From: Bryobacterales bacterium
Lineage (GTDB): Bacteria > Acidobacteriota > Terriglobia > Bryobacterales > Bryobacteraceae
Assembly: GCA_025462945.1 (NCBI GenBank)
Contig: JAOAPO010000359.1
Span: forward strand, 1 to 42,443
DNA: 42,443 nucleotides
Direction: 5' to 3'
The position numbers were made by a program, and so were the translations under genes. Positions 1 to 8,439 of the stretch are shown here, in pieces (the first letter of the stretch is position 1; the number at the start of each line of letters is the position of its first letter). Below the pieces are notes generated by a model. That model ran no database searches, was not told the origin of the DNA, and worked only from the letters and a program-made list of their open reading frames with translations.

Positions 1-2626
1 TACCAGCCGCCGTAGCCGTCGCCGACGTGACATCCGCCCGCAATAGCGCCAGCGCCTGCGTCGACCCATACTGGCTGATCAATCCATTCATCACCGCAGT
101 AGGCACCTGATTTAAATTCAGCAAACCACTCTGCAGATGCGTCCCGACGCTCGCGTTATACCCAACTTCCAGCGTCGTATTCGCCGCCAGCTGCCGCTGC
201 ATCGTGAACGTCCACGACAAACTCTCCGGAGCCCGCGTCGCATCCTGACCCTGCCAGTAATCCACCGTATTCCCGTTCGAGAATGACGGATTGATCGAAG
301 GCGGCAGCGTATATGCCGGCAGACCCTGATCCAGCAGGAACGTCGGCGAGACGCCCTGCGACCCATTGTTGAACTGGTACTGCCCGATGAAGCCCGCGAA
401 GTGGCCGCTGCCCTGAACCGCCGTCACGCGCGAGAACGACCGCCCGAACCCGGCCCGAATCGTCGTCTTCTCATTCAGCGTGTACGCCATGCCGATCCGT
501 GGTCCCCACCCGCCATACCAGCCAGGTACCAGACTCCGCTTGCCTTCACGCCCGGCCCCGTTCCCTGCAAACCAAAGCGCGCCCGGGATATTCCCCGCAG
601 CCGGATTCGGCCTCGTCGGATCGAAGTCCGAGTACTCGTCGTTCGCATTCGTCGGCGGCATCGTCACGTCGTACCGCAGGCCGAAATTGATCATCAGCTT
701 GCGCGTGATTCGGTAGTCGTCCTGCGCATAAAAGCCGTAGTACGGAAACCTCTGCGTCACGTTCCGAATCGTCTCCGTGCGGCCCAAAAACGCCTGGCCC
801 GTCAGGAACGATGCGAACGAACTTCCGCCGCTCGTCGGGAACGAAGTGTTACCCGGAATGCTGGTGCTCTGATAGCTGAAGTCCGCCCGGCCCCCAATGT
901 CCTGCTGGCCGAAACCATCCGCATGCTGGTCCTGAAACTGGAACCCGAACTTCATCGTGTGCTTGCCCCGCACATAGCTCAGGTCGTCCTTCAGGCCCCA
1001 GCCCGGCTGATTGGTCCCGTTGTACGACGCGCCGCCCCACGCCGTGTACTCCGTGAAATTGATCGTCGGGAAGTTCTGGTTGCAGTCCACTACATTCTTG
1101 ATGCAGACCTTGCTCTTCCAGTCCTTGTCCACATTCGCCGAAAAGCTGTTCTTCGTAAACGTATTCTTCGCAAACGACAGGTGGTTCACCATGTTCGGCG
1201 TCACCGTGAAATCATGCGCCACTCGGAACGCCTCTGTGTCCCATGCCTGAATCTGCCCGTTCCACAGCGGCTCCGGCAACCCTGGCGCCCCCGCAGCGCC
1301 CGGCTTATTCCGGAACGTGGTCGAGTTCCACAGGATGCTCGCCCTCTGCCGGCTCCCGATGATCTGGTCGCCCTTCACTGAGATCTTGTCCGTCGGCGTA
1401 ATCAGCGTGCCGTTCGAAACGATGTAGTTGTTCCGCACATAGCCGCTCGTACCCGGCGCGAAACCACGGTTCGGAGCCACCGCCTTCCCGTACGCTGCAA
1501 TGGCCACCGCCGTCGCTGAGAACTGGCTCGCCGGAATGATGTTCCCCGGATACGCATCGCGAATCGACCCCGATCCTGCCGGATTCGCCCTCGTTGTATT
1601 CGGGTTGTAGATCGGAATCAGCTTGTTTGACTGATCCACCCACTTGCTGAAATCGCCCGTGTACATCTCCGGCGTCGGCACCGAAAGGATCGTGTCGTTC
1701 GCGCCCACGCGATTCCGGAAGCCCTCGTACGAAACGAAGAAGAACGTTTTGTCGCGCCCGTTGTAGAGCCTCGGAATGATCACCGGACCAGACGCGGTGA
1801 AGCCATAATCGTTCTGCCGGTACACAGACCTCTTCGCCGCAAAGAAGTTCCGCGCATCCATCGCGTCATTCCGCAGAAAGTCATACGCCGACCCGTGGAA
1901 CCCGTTCGTCCCCGACTTCGACGCGAACGTCATTACGCCGCCGCCCGCCTGCCCGTACTCCGCCTTGAACCCGTTCGTGTCCACCGAGAACTCCGTCAGC
2001 GCTTCCACTGACGGCGTATTCAGAGCCGCTTCCGCCGTATCGCCTGACCGGTTCGTTCCCACCGAATGCCCGTCCAGAGTCGCATCCCACTGCGCCGCCT
2101 GGCCGCCGCCCACTGACAGCCTCTGTCCGTCGCCGCGAGCCTCCGCAGCCACCGCCACAAGGTTGAACGGACTTCGCATCGCGCCGCCCACCACCAGCGG
2201 CAGCTCGTCCACCATCTTGTTCTGGACCACCGTCGCCGTCTTCGCGTTCTCCGTCTGGATCGTCGCCGCCGCCGCCGTCACCTCCACTGACTCCGAAACC
2301 TGCCCGATCGTGAGCGTCGCATCCACGCGAACCGTACCGCCCGCCGATAAAGTAATGTTCTGCTGCACCAGCTTCTTGAATCCCGCAGCGGACACTTCCA
2401 GACGATAGACGCCCGGCAGCAGATTAGCGCCGTTGAAGTCGCCGTTGCTGCTCGTTGTCACGCGCGTGACAGCGTTGGTGGAAGTCTGAACCAGACTCAC
2501 CTCCGCCCCCGCAACAGCCGCGCCCGAAGGATCGGTAAGCAGCCCGACGATGTTGCCGCGCTCACTTTGAGCGAAAGCGCTGAACGCGCAACTAAAAACG
2601 AAAACCGCAGCAATGATTTTTCTCAT
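1..2626 (-). CDS. TonB-dependent receptor with N-terminal carboxypeptidase-regulatory-like domain (3' end missing)
   Basis: Outer-membrane beta-barrel receptor, presumably importing a large ligand such as an oligosaccharide or siderophore with TonB energy; the substrate cannot be read. Reading down from the ATG at 2626 the frame stays open for 875 codons and leaves the window on the left, so the C-terminal part of the barrel is not seen. The first 20 residues (MRKIIAAVFVFSCAFSAFAQ) are a typical signal peptide. Residues about 21-110 form a carboxypeptidase-regulatory-like beta-sandwich (GNIVGLLTDPSGAAVAGAEV). A plug region with VQNKMVDELPL and a barrel follow (KTFFFVSYEGFR, FYAQDDYRI, NFGLRYDV). 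This arrangement is the Oar-like type that is abundant in Acidobacteriota. It is divergent from the acyltransferase gene across a 191-bp gap. The Shine-Dalgarno is weak. Family assignment is firm, ligand unknown. Confidence 0.93.
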   Translation of the reverse strand, partial: MRKIIAAVFVFSCAFSAFAQSERGNIVGLLTDPSGAAVAGAEVSLVQTSTNAVTRVTTSSNGDFNGANLLPGVYRLEVSAAGFKKLVQQNITLSAGGTVRVDATLTIGQVSESVEVTAAAATIQTENAKTATVVQNKMVDELPLVVGGAMRSPFNLVAVAAEARGDGQRLSVGGGQAAQWDATLDGHSVGTNRSGDTAEAALNTPSVEALTEFSVDTNGFKAEYGQAGGGVMTFASKSGTNGFHGSAYDFLRNDAMDARNFFAAKRSVYRQNDYGFTASGPVIIPRLYNGRDKTFFFVSYEGFRNRVGANDTILSVPTPEMYTGDFSKWVDQSNKLIPIYNPNTTRANPAGSGSIRDAYPGNIIPASQFSATAVAIAAYGKAVAPNRGFAPGTSGYVRNNYIVSNGTLITPTDKISVKGDQIIGSRQRASILWNSTTFRNKPGAAGAPGLPEPLWNGQIQAWDTEAFRVAHDFTVTPNMVNHLSFAKNTFTKNSFSANVDKDWKSKVCIKNVVDCNQNFPTINFTEYTAWGGASYNGTNQPGWGLKDDLSYVRGKHTMKFGFQFQDQHADGFGQQDIGGRADFSYQSTSIPGNTSFPTSGGSSFASFLTGQAFLGRTETIRNVTQRFPYYGFYAQDDYRITRKLMINFGLRYDVTMPPTNANDEYSDFDPTRPNPAAGNIPGALWFAGNGAGREGKRSLVPGWYGGWGPRIGMAYTLNEKTTIRAGFGRSFSRVTAVQGSGHFAGFIGQYQFNNGSQGVSPTFLLDQGLPAYTLPPSINPSFSNGNTVDYWQGQDATRAPESLSWTFTMQRQLAANTTLEVGYNASVGTHLQSGLLNLNQVPTAVMNGLISQYGSTQALALLRADVTSATATAAG

Positions 2627-2685
2627 ATGTCCGCAAAAACCCCTGCGGGATAACCTATCACAAATGACCCGTCGACTTCATTCCA

Positions 2686-2750
2686 GGGTGACAGCCGGTT
2701 TGCAAGCGGCTGAAAGCTCGAACGAGCCGGCCCGGACTTCTGCGTCACCC
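2686..2750. other. Compact multi-branched inverted-repeat element in the divergent intergenic gap
   Basis: A 7-bp outer inverted repeat (GGGTGAC at 2686-2692 with GTCACCC at 2744-2750) encloses two perfect inner hairpins. One is AGCCG 2693-2697 with CGGCT 2707-2711 (9-nt loop); the other is GCTC 2716-2719 with GAGC 2724-2727 (4-nt loop). A weak third hairpin, CCG/CGG, lies at 2727-2735. It sits 60 bp upstream of the TonB receptor start and 67 bp upstream of the acyltransferase start. It could be a structured leader RNA on either strand or a protein-binding DNA element. It does not match a tRNA cloverleaf or any riboswitch I can recall. The pairing is seen directly; function is inference. Confidence 0.4.
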
Positions 2751-2817
2751 CGCGGCAAAGACAGGCCATCGCAGAGCCTGTGGTCCCAGTCAGCCGCTCA
2801 TAAGCCATACTGGACAG

Positions 2818-3840
2818 GTGGTAAAAAGCACGCGTCTCAGCGGGTTGGATGCTCTGCGGGGCCTCGCAGCAGTCGGTGTAGTGCTCTATCACTACACCAT
2901 TGGCTACGAGATTATGTTCGGCCAGCATTCCGCCGCTCTACAGCCGCACATGCTGATTCAACTGTTTCATCAGGGTCACTTCGGAGTCGAGTTATTCTTC
3001 ATCATCAGCGGCTTCGTAATCCTGATGACGCTCGAACGTTCCGAAAGCCTCGTATCGTTTGGCATTTCGCGCTTCGCCAGGCTCTACCCGCCGTACGTGG
3101 CTTGCTCTGCCCTAACCTTGGGCGTCATTGTGTTTGCCCAGTTCAATCCTCAACATCTACGCTTCGCAGACGCGCTGGCGGGGCTGACGATGGCTTCCAG
3201 CCTGTTCCACCGTCCCGAGATCGACCCTTCAGATTGGACCCTCACCTACGAGGTCATCTTCTATATCCTGGTCGGTGCGTTCTATTTCGCGCGGAAGTCG
3301 CGGCAAATCGAAATGTTCTGTCTTGTCGGCATGGCGATCTCACTGCCGTTTGCGCTAAACATCTACTACGCCTACCTGTTCGCTGGTGGCATGATGATCT
3401 ACCGGTTCAGCAGCGGAAAGGCAGTAGCTCTAACCTGGGTGACGTTCGGCGCTGTTTTGGCAACGCCGATCCTGCGCACGCGAGCGACTGCAGCTCAGCA
3501 TTTGCTGTACGTGCTCATGATCTTCGCGTTCATGGCCCTGGTGTGGCTTGCCGGTAAAGGAAAGCTGCGTCAGCTCGAGCGCCCCGTGCTCCTCTTCCTC
3601 GGGGATATTTCGTATTCGTTGTACCTGCTGCACCAGATTATCGGGTACTGGCTGATCTCACGGCTGGAGAAGTGGGGACTCAGACCAGAAGCGGCTGTGA
3701 TGGCCGCGTTGAGCGTGTCGATTGGCCTCGCGAGCGCCTCAAGATTTCTGGTAGAACTTCCCGTTCAGCGCAGAATTCGTCAGATTTACACGAAGACGTT
3801 CGACCCGGGTCTGGTTGTAGAGCCTCCTGCCGCCGCGTGA
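2818..3840 (+). CDS. Acyltransferase 3 family membrane protein (OafA/YrhL-like)
   Basis: Integral membrane O-acyltransferase of the Acyl_transf_3 family, which transfers acyl groups (often acetyl) to extracytoplasmic sugars such as O-antigen, exopolysaccharide or peptidoglycan. The N-terminus carries the diagnostic LDALRGLAAVGVVLYHY segment with the family's Arg and His, then FFIISGFVI and RFARLYPPY. About ten hydrophobic segments follow across 340 residues, and there is a late SYSLYLLHQI segment, also typical of the family. There is no SGNH domain fused at the C-terminus. The start is a GTG at 2818. A GGACAGG stretch directly overlaps it, and the frame stays open upstream, so the true start is uncertain by some residues. 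No sugar-polymer genes lie nearby, so the substrate is unknown. The 226 bp downstream (3841-4066) hold only a weak CTGGT/ACCAG hairpin at 3898-3926 and no clear terminator. Confidence 0.9.
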   Translation: MVKSTRLSGLDALRGLAAVGVVLYHYTIGYEIMFGQHSAALQPHMLIQLFHQGHFGVELFFIISGFVILMTLERSESLVSFGISRFARLYPPYVACSALTLGVIVFAQFNPQHLRFADALAGLTMASSLFHRPEIDPSDWTLTYEVIFYILVGAFYFARKSRQIEMFCLVGMAISLPFALNIYYAYLFAGGMMIYRFSSGKAVALTWVTFGAVLATPILRTRATAAQHLLYVLMIFAFMALVWLAGKGKLRQLERPVLLFLGDISYSLYLLHQIIGYWLISRLEKWGLRPEAAVMAALSVSIGLASASRFLVELPVQRRIRQIYTKTFDPGLVVEPPAAA

Positions 3841-4066
3841 CCGAGGTAACGTTCGCGCCCTGACACATGAACCAAACACAGGTGCTCACTTTAGCCGCTG
3901 GTCGCTACCGCGACGCCCGACACCAGAGCGCCTCCGTCGCTTACTGCGTTCGTTCTGTCTGCGGCAACTAAGCACGCTCACGACTGCGATCTAGCCAGGC
4001 ACGGGTATCCCGGATGTTACTCTCGGAACTGCCTCGCGTTGAGGCGCGGCTAAAACTGGAACCGAA

Positions 4067-4489
4067 TTGATACCGAAACACCCCAGCCCTGAACTGCTGG
4101 CCCTTGCTACGCGCCTCATCGCACACGAGGCGGCGCAGCAACGCCCTCAAAACTCGCCACCGCTCTTCCACGTGACCGAAAAACTCCGCAACTCCATCGC
4201 CAGGCTGGCCGGGACTGCGGGCTTCAACTCGCTCCTCTCCCGCTCGCTGGCGCTCACCAGGACCATCGTTCCCGCTTCTCAATCCGTCCAGATACAGCTC
4301 GATGGCTCGTTGCACGGACTGAAAGAGCTCGGTGACCGAGATGACGGTGATGCGGTGGGCGTCGTGATCGTCTCGCAATTTTTGGCCTTGCTGGCCGAGT
4401 TCATCGGCGAGGCGCTGGTGACGCAAGTTGTCTTTGATACCTGGCCGGGTCTCCCCCGCCAACAAACCGCACCCCCGGAGCAACAGTAA
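4067..4489 (+). CDS. Small conserved protein encoded just upstream of the KaiC-like gene
   Basis: A 140-residue protein with no signal peptide or membrane segment. I do not recognise a named domain. An in-frame stop at 4040-4042 restricts the start to 4043-4067, and the only usable codon there is TTG at 4067, preceded by CTGGAACC. The N-terminal half is helical and charged (ELLALATRLIAHEAAQQ, FHVTEKLRNSIARLAGTAGF). The second half has a hydrophobic run, GVVIVSQFLALLAEFIGEAL. From memory, small uncharacterised proteins with this LATRLI...AGTAGFxSLLSRxLAL pattern occur elsewhere in bacterial signalling neighbourhoods, but I cannot verify this. It ends 3 bp before the KaiC-like gene, so co-transcription is very likely and a role as partner or adaptor in that module is a reasonable inference. 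The opposite-strand frame here is considered a shadow. Confidence 0.7.
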   Translation: MIPKHPSPELLALATRLIAHEAAQQRPQNSPPLFHVTEKLRNSIARLAGTAGFNSLLSRSLALTRTIVPASQSVQIQLDGSLHGLKELGDRDDGDAVGVVIVSQFLALLAEFIGEALVTQVVFDTWPGLPRQQTAPPEQQ

Positions 4490-4492
4490 ACG

Positions 4493-5968
4493 ATGACCCC
4501 GCGAAACAAAGTCAAAATCAACCAACTCCCGACCGGAGTGGCGGGCCTTGATGAAATCGTAGGTGGCGGCCTGCCCGAGTTTTCCTTCAACATCATTGCC
4601 GGCGCCCCAGGCTGTGGCAAAACGACGCTGGCCCACCAAATCGTGTTTGCTAATGCCACGCCGGAGCGCCCGGCCCTCTACTTCACGGTCTTGGGCGAGC
4701 CCTCCATCAAAATGCTGCGCTACCAGCAGCAATACTCGTTCTTCGATCCCACAAAGCTGAATACCGCTGTCCGCTTCATCAATCTGGGCCATGTTCTTCT
4801 CGGACGGGGCCTGACGGGAATCCTGGAGGAAATCGCCAAAGAAGTTGAAGACACCAATCCCGGCATCGTGGTTGTGGATTCCTTCCGCACCGTCGTCCGT
4901 GGAGCCGCTGATGAAGGGGACATGCAGCATTTTGTCCAGAGCCTCGGCCTCTTACTCACCAGTTGTGAGGCAACTACGTTTCTCATCGGCGAGTATGTAG
5001 AAGCCGAAGTTCGTGACAACCCGGTCTTTACCGTTGCCGATGGGCTCTTCTGGCTCAATCAGACCGTCGAGCGCAATTCCATTGTTCGCAAGCTCCAGAT
5101 CATGAAGCTGCGCGGTCAGGCGTCGGTCCCTGGTCTGCACACCTTCCGCATCACCGATAACGGCCTGCAGGCCTTCTCCCGCACTCTCGGGCTGGCTGCC
5201 AGCCCCGGTACGCACCGGGGCGGCGCTGCGCGACGTCTCTCGATGGGGAACCCCGAGCTCGACAAGATGATGGGCGGCGGCGTCCCCGAAGGCGACAGCC
5301 TCCTGGTCGCAGGGTCTTCCGGCACCGGGAAGTCGCTCATCGCCTCTCAGTTCATCGCCGCCGGTCTGCGCGATAACGAGCCGGGCATCATCGTCGTTTT
5401 TGAAGAGCGGCCGGAAGCCTACACCGCACGCGCTCGCAGCTTTGGCCTGAACCTCGACGGTGCGATCGCGAACGGAAGCCTGCGTATCGTCTATCTCAGG
5501 CCACTCGATCTCTCTGTGGACGAAACCATGCAGGAAATCCTCGATGCCATCAAACAGACCAAAGCTCGCCGTTTGGTCATCGATTCAATCGCAGGTTTCG
5601 AACTGGCCCTCGCGCCAGGCTTTCGCACCGATTTTCGTGAATCTCTGTACCGCATGGTCTACGCCCTGACCGGTATCGGCATCACCATCGTGAGCACCGT
5701 CGAACTGGACGAATCGTTTACCGCGCTGCCCTTCAGCACCTACTCCATCTCCTTCCTTACCGACGACATCATCCGCCTTCGTTACGCCGAAATCGAAGGC
5801 TGCCTCTGCAAAATCATGATGGTCGTAAAAATGCGGGGTGGGGCCCATAGCAGAGAGATTCGTTCATACGAGATCACTGCGCAAGGTATCGAGGTGCGAG
5901 AGCGGATCGGGGACTATGAGCACCTGATTACCGGTATTCCAGGGCGTACCCAGCTGCGCAAGCTCTAA
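4493..5968 (+). CDS. KaiC-like double RecA-domain ATPase
   Basis: A 491-residue, soluble KaiC-family ATPase with two tandem RecA-like domains, CI (about 10-235) and CII (about 248-480). CI has Walker A GAPGCGKTTL (K43) and Walker B VVVDS ending at 130. CII has Walker A GSSGTGKS (K280) and Walker B VIDS ending at 365. CII keeps the paired glutamates of KaiC (FEE, E304-E305), but CI has LGE at 67-69 in place of the pair. The CII tail retains the KMRG motif at 446-449. Aligned by eye with cyanobacterial KaiC, S420 corresponds to phosphosite S431, while the T432 position is F421. No kaiA or kaiB is present. Such KaiC homologues in non-photosynthetic bacteria usually neighbour histidine kinases, as here. 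It starts 3 bp after the small upstream gene and ends 16 bp before the first kinase. Confidence 0.93.
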   Translation: MTPRNKVKINQLPTGVAGLDEIVGGGLPEFSFNIIAGAPGCGKTTLAHQIVFANATPERPALYFTVLGEPSIKMLRYQQQYSFFDPTKLNTAVRFINLGHVLLGRGLTGILEEIAKEVEDTNPGIVVVDSFRTVVRGAADEGDMQHFVQSLGLLLTSCEATTFLIGEYVEAEVRDNPVFTVADGLFWLNQTVERNSIVRKLQIMKLRGQASVPGLHTFRITDNGLQAFSRTLGLAASPGTHRGGAARRLSMGNPELDKMMGGGVPEGDSLLVAGSSGTGKSLIASQFIAAGLRDNEPGIIVVFEERPEAYTARARSFGLNLDGAIANGSLRIVYLRPLDLSVDETMQEILDAIKQTKARRLVIDSIAGFELALAPGFRTDFRESLYRMVYALTGIGITIVSTVELDESFTALPFSTYSISFLTDDIIRLRYAEIEGCLCKIMMVVKMRGGAHSREIRSYEITAQGIEVRERIGDYEHLITGIPGRTQLRKL

Positions 5969-5984
5969 GGCAAGTACCCCAGAC

Positions 5985-7169
5985 ATGGAACCGGAGACAA
6001 TGGCGGTTAACGCGGCGGATCTACTCAAGGAAGGCGCCAATCTCGGCTTCTGCGAAGCCTTTCTTGCCGACTCGCCCATGCCGACCGCTGTCCTCGAGCA
6101 TGACGATCACATCGTCCGCTATCTCAATCCGGCCTTCTGCAAACTGCTCGGCAAGAGCCTGCCCGCGTTGCTCGGCCAGCCTTTCTGCGAGGTCACGCCG
6201 CTGGGCACTGACTGTGACCCCCTGTTCGATCTTGTCTACGAAACAGGACATCCTCAGACCTACGCCGCGCTCGGTAATGCCGCTCCGCTTCCGTTGTATC
6301 ACTCCTGCTCGATATGGCCAATCAGGCACAAAAACGGCCATATCCAGGCCGTCGTCTTCCAGATCACCGAAACTACCGAGGCGCATCTCCGGTTGATTGC
6401 CGCGAACGAGGCACTCGTTGTCTCCTCCGTGCGCCAGCACGAGCTGACTGAGAGGGCTGAGCGTCTAAGCGAGCGCCTGCAGCGCGCGAATCAAGATCTG
6501 AGACACTTCGCCTTCGCCGCCAGCCACGATCTGCAGGAGCCTTTGCGCGTCGTCAGCACTTACTCGCAACTTCTCGTCAGAAGCTACCGCAGTGATTTGG
6601 ATGGTGAAGCCTCCGTCTTTGTCGACTACATCACCCGGGGAGCCCGGCACATGCGTGAGCTGCTGATTGACCTGCTGAAATTCGCGGAGGCCGGAGTCGA
6701 AAACGGCGAACCCGCTCAGCGCTTCGACCTCAACGTGGTGCTGGATGAGGTCAAAAGCAGCCTGCGCGTCGCACTCGATGAAAGCGCCGCCATTCTCACC
6801 AGCGACGCCCTTCCCGCCGTTGACGGCGTCGGGGTCCACTTCGAGCAGTTGTTTCAGAATCTCGTCAGCAATGCGATCAAGTACCGCGGCGAGGCTCCGC
6901 TCCGCATTCACATTTCGGTTGAGCAGCAGGCCAGCGACTGGCACTTCGCCGTCTCTGATAACGGCATCGGCATCGCGCCGGAATACTTTCAGATGATCTT
7001 TTCCCCTTTTAAACGCATCCAGGGGCGCAGCATGTCAGGAACCGGTATGGGCCTCACAATCTGCAAACGCGTCGTCGAGCGGTATGGCGGCCGCATCTGG
7101 GTGGAATCGACTCCGGGCCAGGGCTCAACCTTTCACTTCACCCTCCCGGCCGTTTTACCACGTTACTGA
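5985..7169 (+). CDS. Cytosolic PAS-domain histidine kinase 1
   Basis: Soluble sensor histidine kinase of 394 residues with no membrane segment. Domain order is a PAS-like sensor at about 25-130 (PTAVLEHDDHIVRYLNPAF), a coiled-coil linker at about 131-175, a HisKA dimerisation domain with phospho-acceptor H181 in ASHDLQEPLR, and a HATPase domain. The latter has the N-box QNLVSNAIKY (N296), the G1 box DNGIGI (325-330), the F-box FSPFKRI and the G2 box GTGMGL (352-357). All catalytic motifs are intact. The SHDLQEPLR H-box is the type found in phytochrome-like kinases. It starts 16 bp after the KaiC-like gene and is probably in its operon. The ATG at 5985 has no visible Shine-Dalgarno, whereas an in-frame ATG at 6000 follows CCGGAGACA, so translation may begin there. 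No response regulator lies next to it. Confidence 0.92.
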   Translation: MEPETMAVNAADLLKEGANLGFCEAFLADSPMPTAVLEHDDHIVRYLNPAFCKLLGKSLPALLGQPFCEVTPLGTDCDPLFDLVYETGHPQTYAALGNAAPLPLYHSCSIWPIRHKNGHIQAVVFQITETTEAHLRLIAANEALVVSSVRQHELTERAERLSERLQRANQDLRHFAFAASHDLQEPLRVVSTYSQLLVRSYRSDLDGEASVFVDYITRGARHMRELLIDLLKFAEAGVENGEPAQRFDLNVVLDEVKSSLRVALDESAAILTSDALPAVDGVGVHFEQLFQNLVSNAIKYRGEAPLRIHISVEQQASDWHFAVSDNGIGIAPEYFQMIFSPFKRIQGRSMSGTGMGLTICKRVVERYGGRIWVESTPGQGSTFHFTLPAVLPRY

Positions 7170-7191
7170 GCCGCGCCGTGAGGAAGCGGGA
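7169..7191 (+). repeat. Dispersed short repeat, diverged copy
   Basis: This stretch begins in the stop codon of the first kinase and reads AGCCGCGCCGTGAGGAAGC followed by GGGA. It aligns with the two better copies at 8432 and 9178 with one missing base and a few substitutions. It is the most degraded of the three copies, so its membership of the family is plausible but not certain. Confidence 0.4.
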
Positions 7192-7275
7192 ATGATAAAA
7201 GATTTCCAGCCTCAAGTCGCCTGCAGTAGTACCGCGTCAGGCGTGCCGATACACTTGGAATTTTGGGTTCTCTGA

Positions 7276-8439
7276 ATGATTGAAAAAAACTCCAACGAGT
7301 CAGGCCGCCTGACCGATCTCCAGGCCGCCGACCTCTATCGCATGCAGGTCCGCGAGATGCGCAACTACGCCATGTTCATGATTGACCCGGAGGGCATCAT
7401 CACCTCCTGGAATGCAGGCGTACAGAACCTCCTGGGCTACTCCGAACAGGAGTGGATCGGCCGGCACGCCTGTATCATCTTCACTCCGGACGATAAATCG
7501 GTCGAAGTTTGTGAGTCCGAGATGGTCTTAGCCCGCGAAACCGGTAGTTCCACCGACATACGCTGGCACCGCCACAAAGACGGGACCGAGTTTTTCGCCA
7601 ACGGCTTCATGAACGCCCTCCGCGACGACCAGGGTACCCTCATCGGCTTTGCCAAAATCATGAGCGATGAAACGGCGCGCAAACAACTGCAGGACTCGCT
7701 CACCGAATCGAACTCCGCTCTCGAGCAGTTCGCCTATGTAGCCAGCCATGATCTGCAGGAGCCGCTCCGCACCATGCGCACCAACGCACAGCTGCTCAGT
7801 AAGCGTTATAGCGGAAAATTCGATGCCGACGCTGACCGGTGTCTCGGCTTCATCATCGGCGCTTCCGCTCGCATGGCCGCGTTGATCCAGGATTTGCTGG
7901 AATATGCACGCGTCGCCACGCAAGAGGAGCGTCCTGACTCCGTGGCACTCGACGAAGATTTCGAGGCTGCGCTGACACATCTCCAGGACGCGATCGAAGA
8001 CGCGGGTGCGAGTGTCACCCATGATCCTCTGCCGTCGCTCGCCGTAGACCGCGGCCAGATGGTTCGTCTCTTTCAAAATTTGATCGGGAACGCGGTGAAA
8101 TATCGGAAGCCGAATCAGCCAGTGAACGTGCACGTCAGCGCGGAGCAACGAGGCCCGGACTGGCTTTTCTCCGTCCGCGATGACGGGATCGGTTTCGATC
8201 CCAGATTTGCGGGCCACATCTTCACGCCCTTCAAACGTCTGCACACGGTCGCCGAGTATCCCGGCACCGGTGTCGGTCTCGCCATCTGCCGTCGCATCGT
8301 ACAGGCCCAGGGCGGTCGGATCTGGGCGGAATCGGCGCCAGGCGAGGGTGCAACGTTCTTCTTCACCCTGCCAAACGACTCCTCCCAAACACGGAAACAG
8401 AGCCCCATGCATAGTCAGGCCGATCCTTCCCAGCCGTGA
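7276..8439 (+). CDS. Cytosolic PAS-domain histidine kinase 2
   Basis: Second soluble kinase of the module, 387 residues, with no membrane segment. A clear PAS domain (about 25-135) shows MIDPEGIITSWNAGVQNLLG and a RHKDGTEFFANG segment. A HisKA domain follows with phospho-acceptor H158 in ASHDLQEPLR. The HATPase domain has the N-box QNLIGNAVKY (N272), the G1 box DDGIG (302-306), TPFKRL and the G2 box GTGVGLAI (330-337). Its H-box and ATPase segments closely resemble those of the preceding kinase, so the pair probably arose by duplication; the PAS domains are more different, suggesting different inputs. It lies 106 bp after kinase 1, and this gap holds a diverged dispersed repeat. The start is ATG 7276 with no strong Shine-Dalgarno. 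The stop codon is part of another repeat copy. No receiver domain is fused or adjacent. Confidence 0.92.
   Translation: MIEKNSNESGRLTDLQAADLYRMQVREMRNYAMFMIDPEGIITSWNAGVQNLLGYSEQEWIGRHACIIFTPDDKSVEVCESEMVLARETGSSTDIRWHRHKDGTEFFANGFMNALRDDQGTLIGFAKIMSDETARKQLQDSLTESNSALEQFAYVASHDLQEPLRTMRTNAQLLSKRYSGKFDADADRCLGFIIGASARMAALIQDLLEYARVATQEERPDSVALDEDFEAALTHLQDAIEDAGASVTHDPLPSLAVDRGQMVRLFQNLIGNAVKYRKPNQPVNVHVSAEQRGPDWLFSVRDDGIGFDPRFAGHIFTPFKRLHTVAEYPGTGVGLAICRRIVQAQGGRIWAESAPGEGATFFFTLPNDSSQTRKQSPMHSQADPSQP

Noticed and set aside
401-1381. Plus-strand open frame of 326 codons inside the TonB receptor gene
   Set aside because: It is Arg/Pro/Val-rich with no domain, and lies antisense to a receptor with clear signal peptide and barrel text. 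It is a GC-rich shadow.
2686-2750. tRNA gene at the inverted-repeat element (7-bp outer stem, TTCGA-like loop on the minus strand)
   Set aside because: The internal arms do not have the sizes or conserved bases of D, anticodon and T arms, and there is no CCA end.
2613-3557. Plus-strand frame of 314 codons overlapping the acyltransferase gene
   Set aside because: The acyltransferase frame has the family motifs and membrane segments; this one is low-quality Arg/Ser-rich text in another frame.
3968-4930. Minus-strand frame of 320 codons opposite the small gene and the KaiC-like gene
   Set aside because: It overlaps the conserved CI domain of the KaiC-like protein antisense and shows no recognisable motif.
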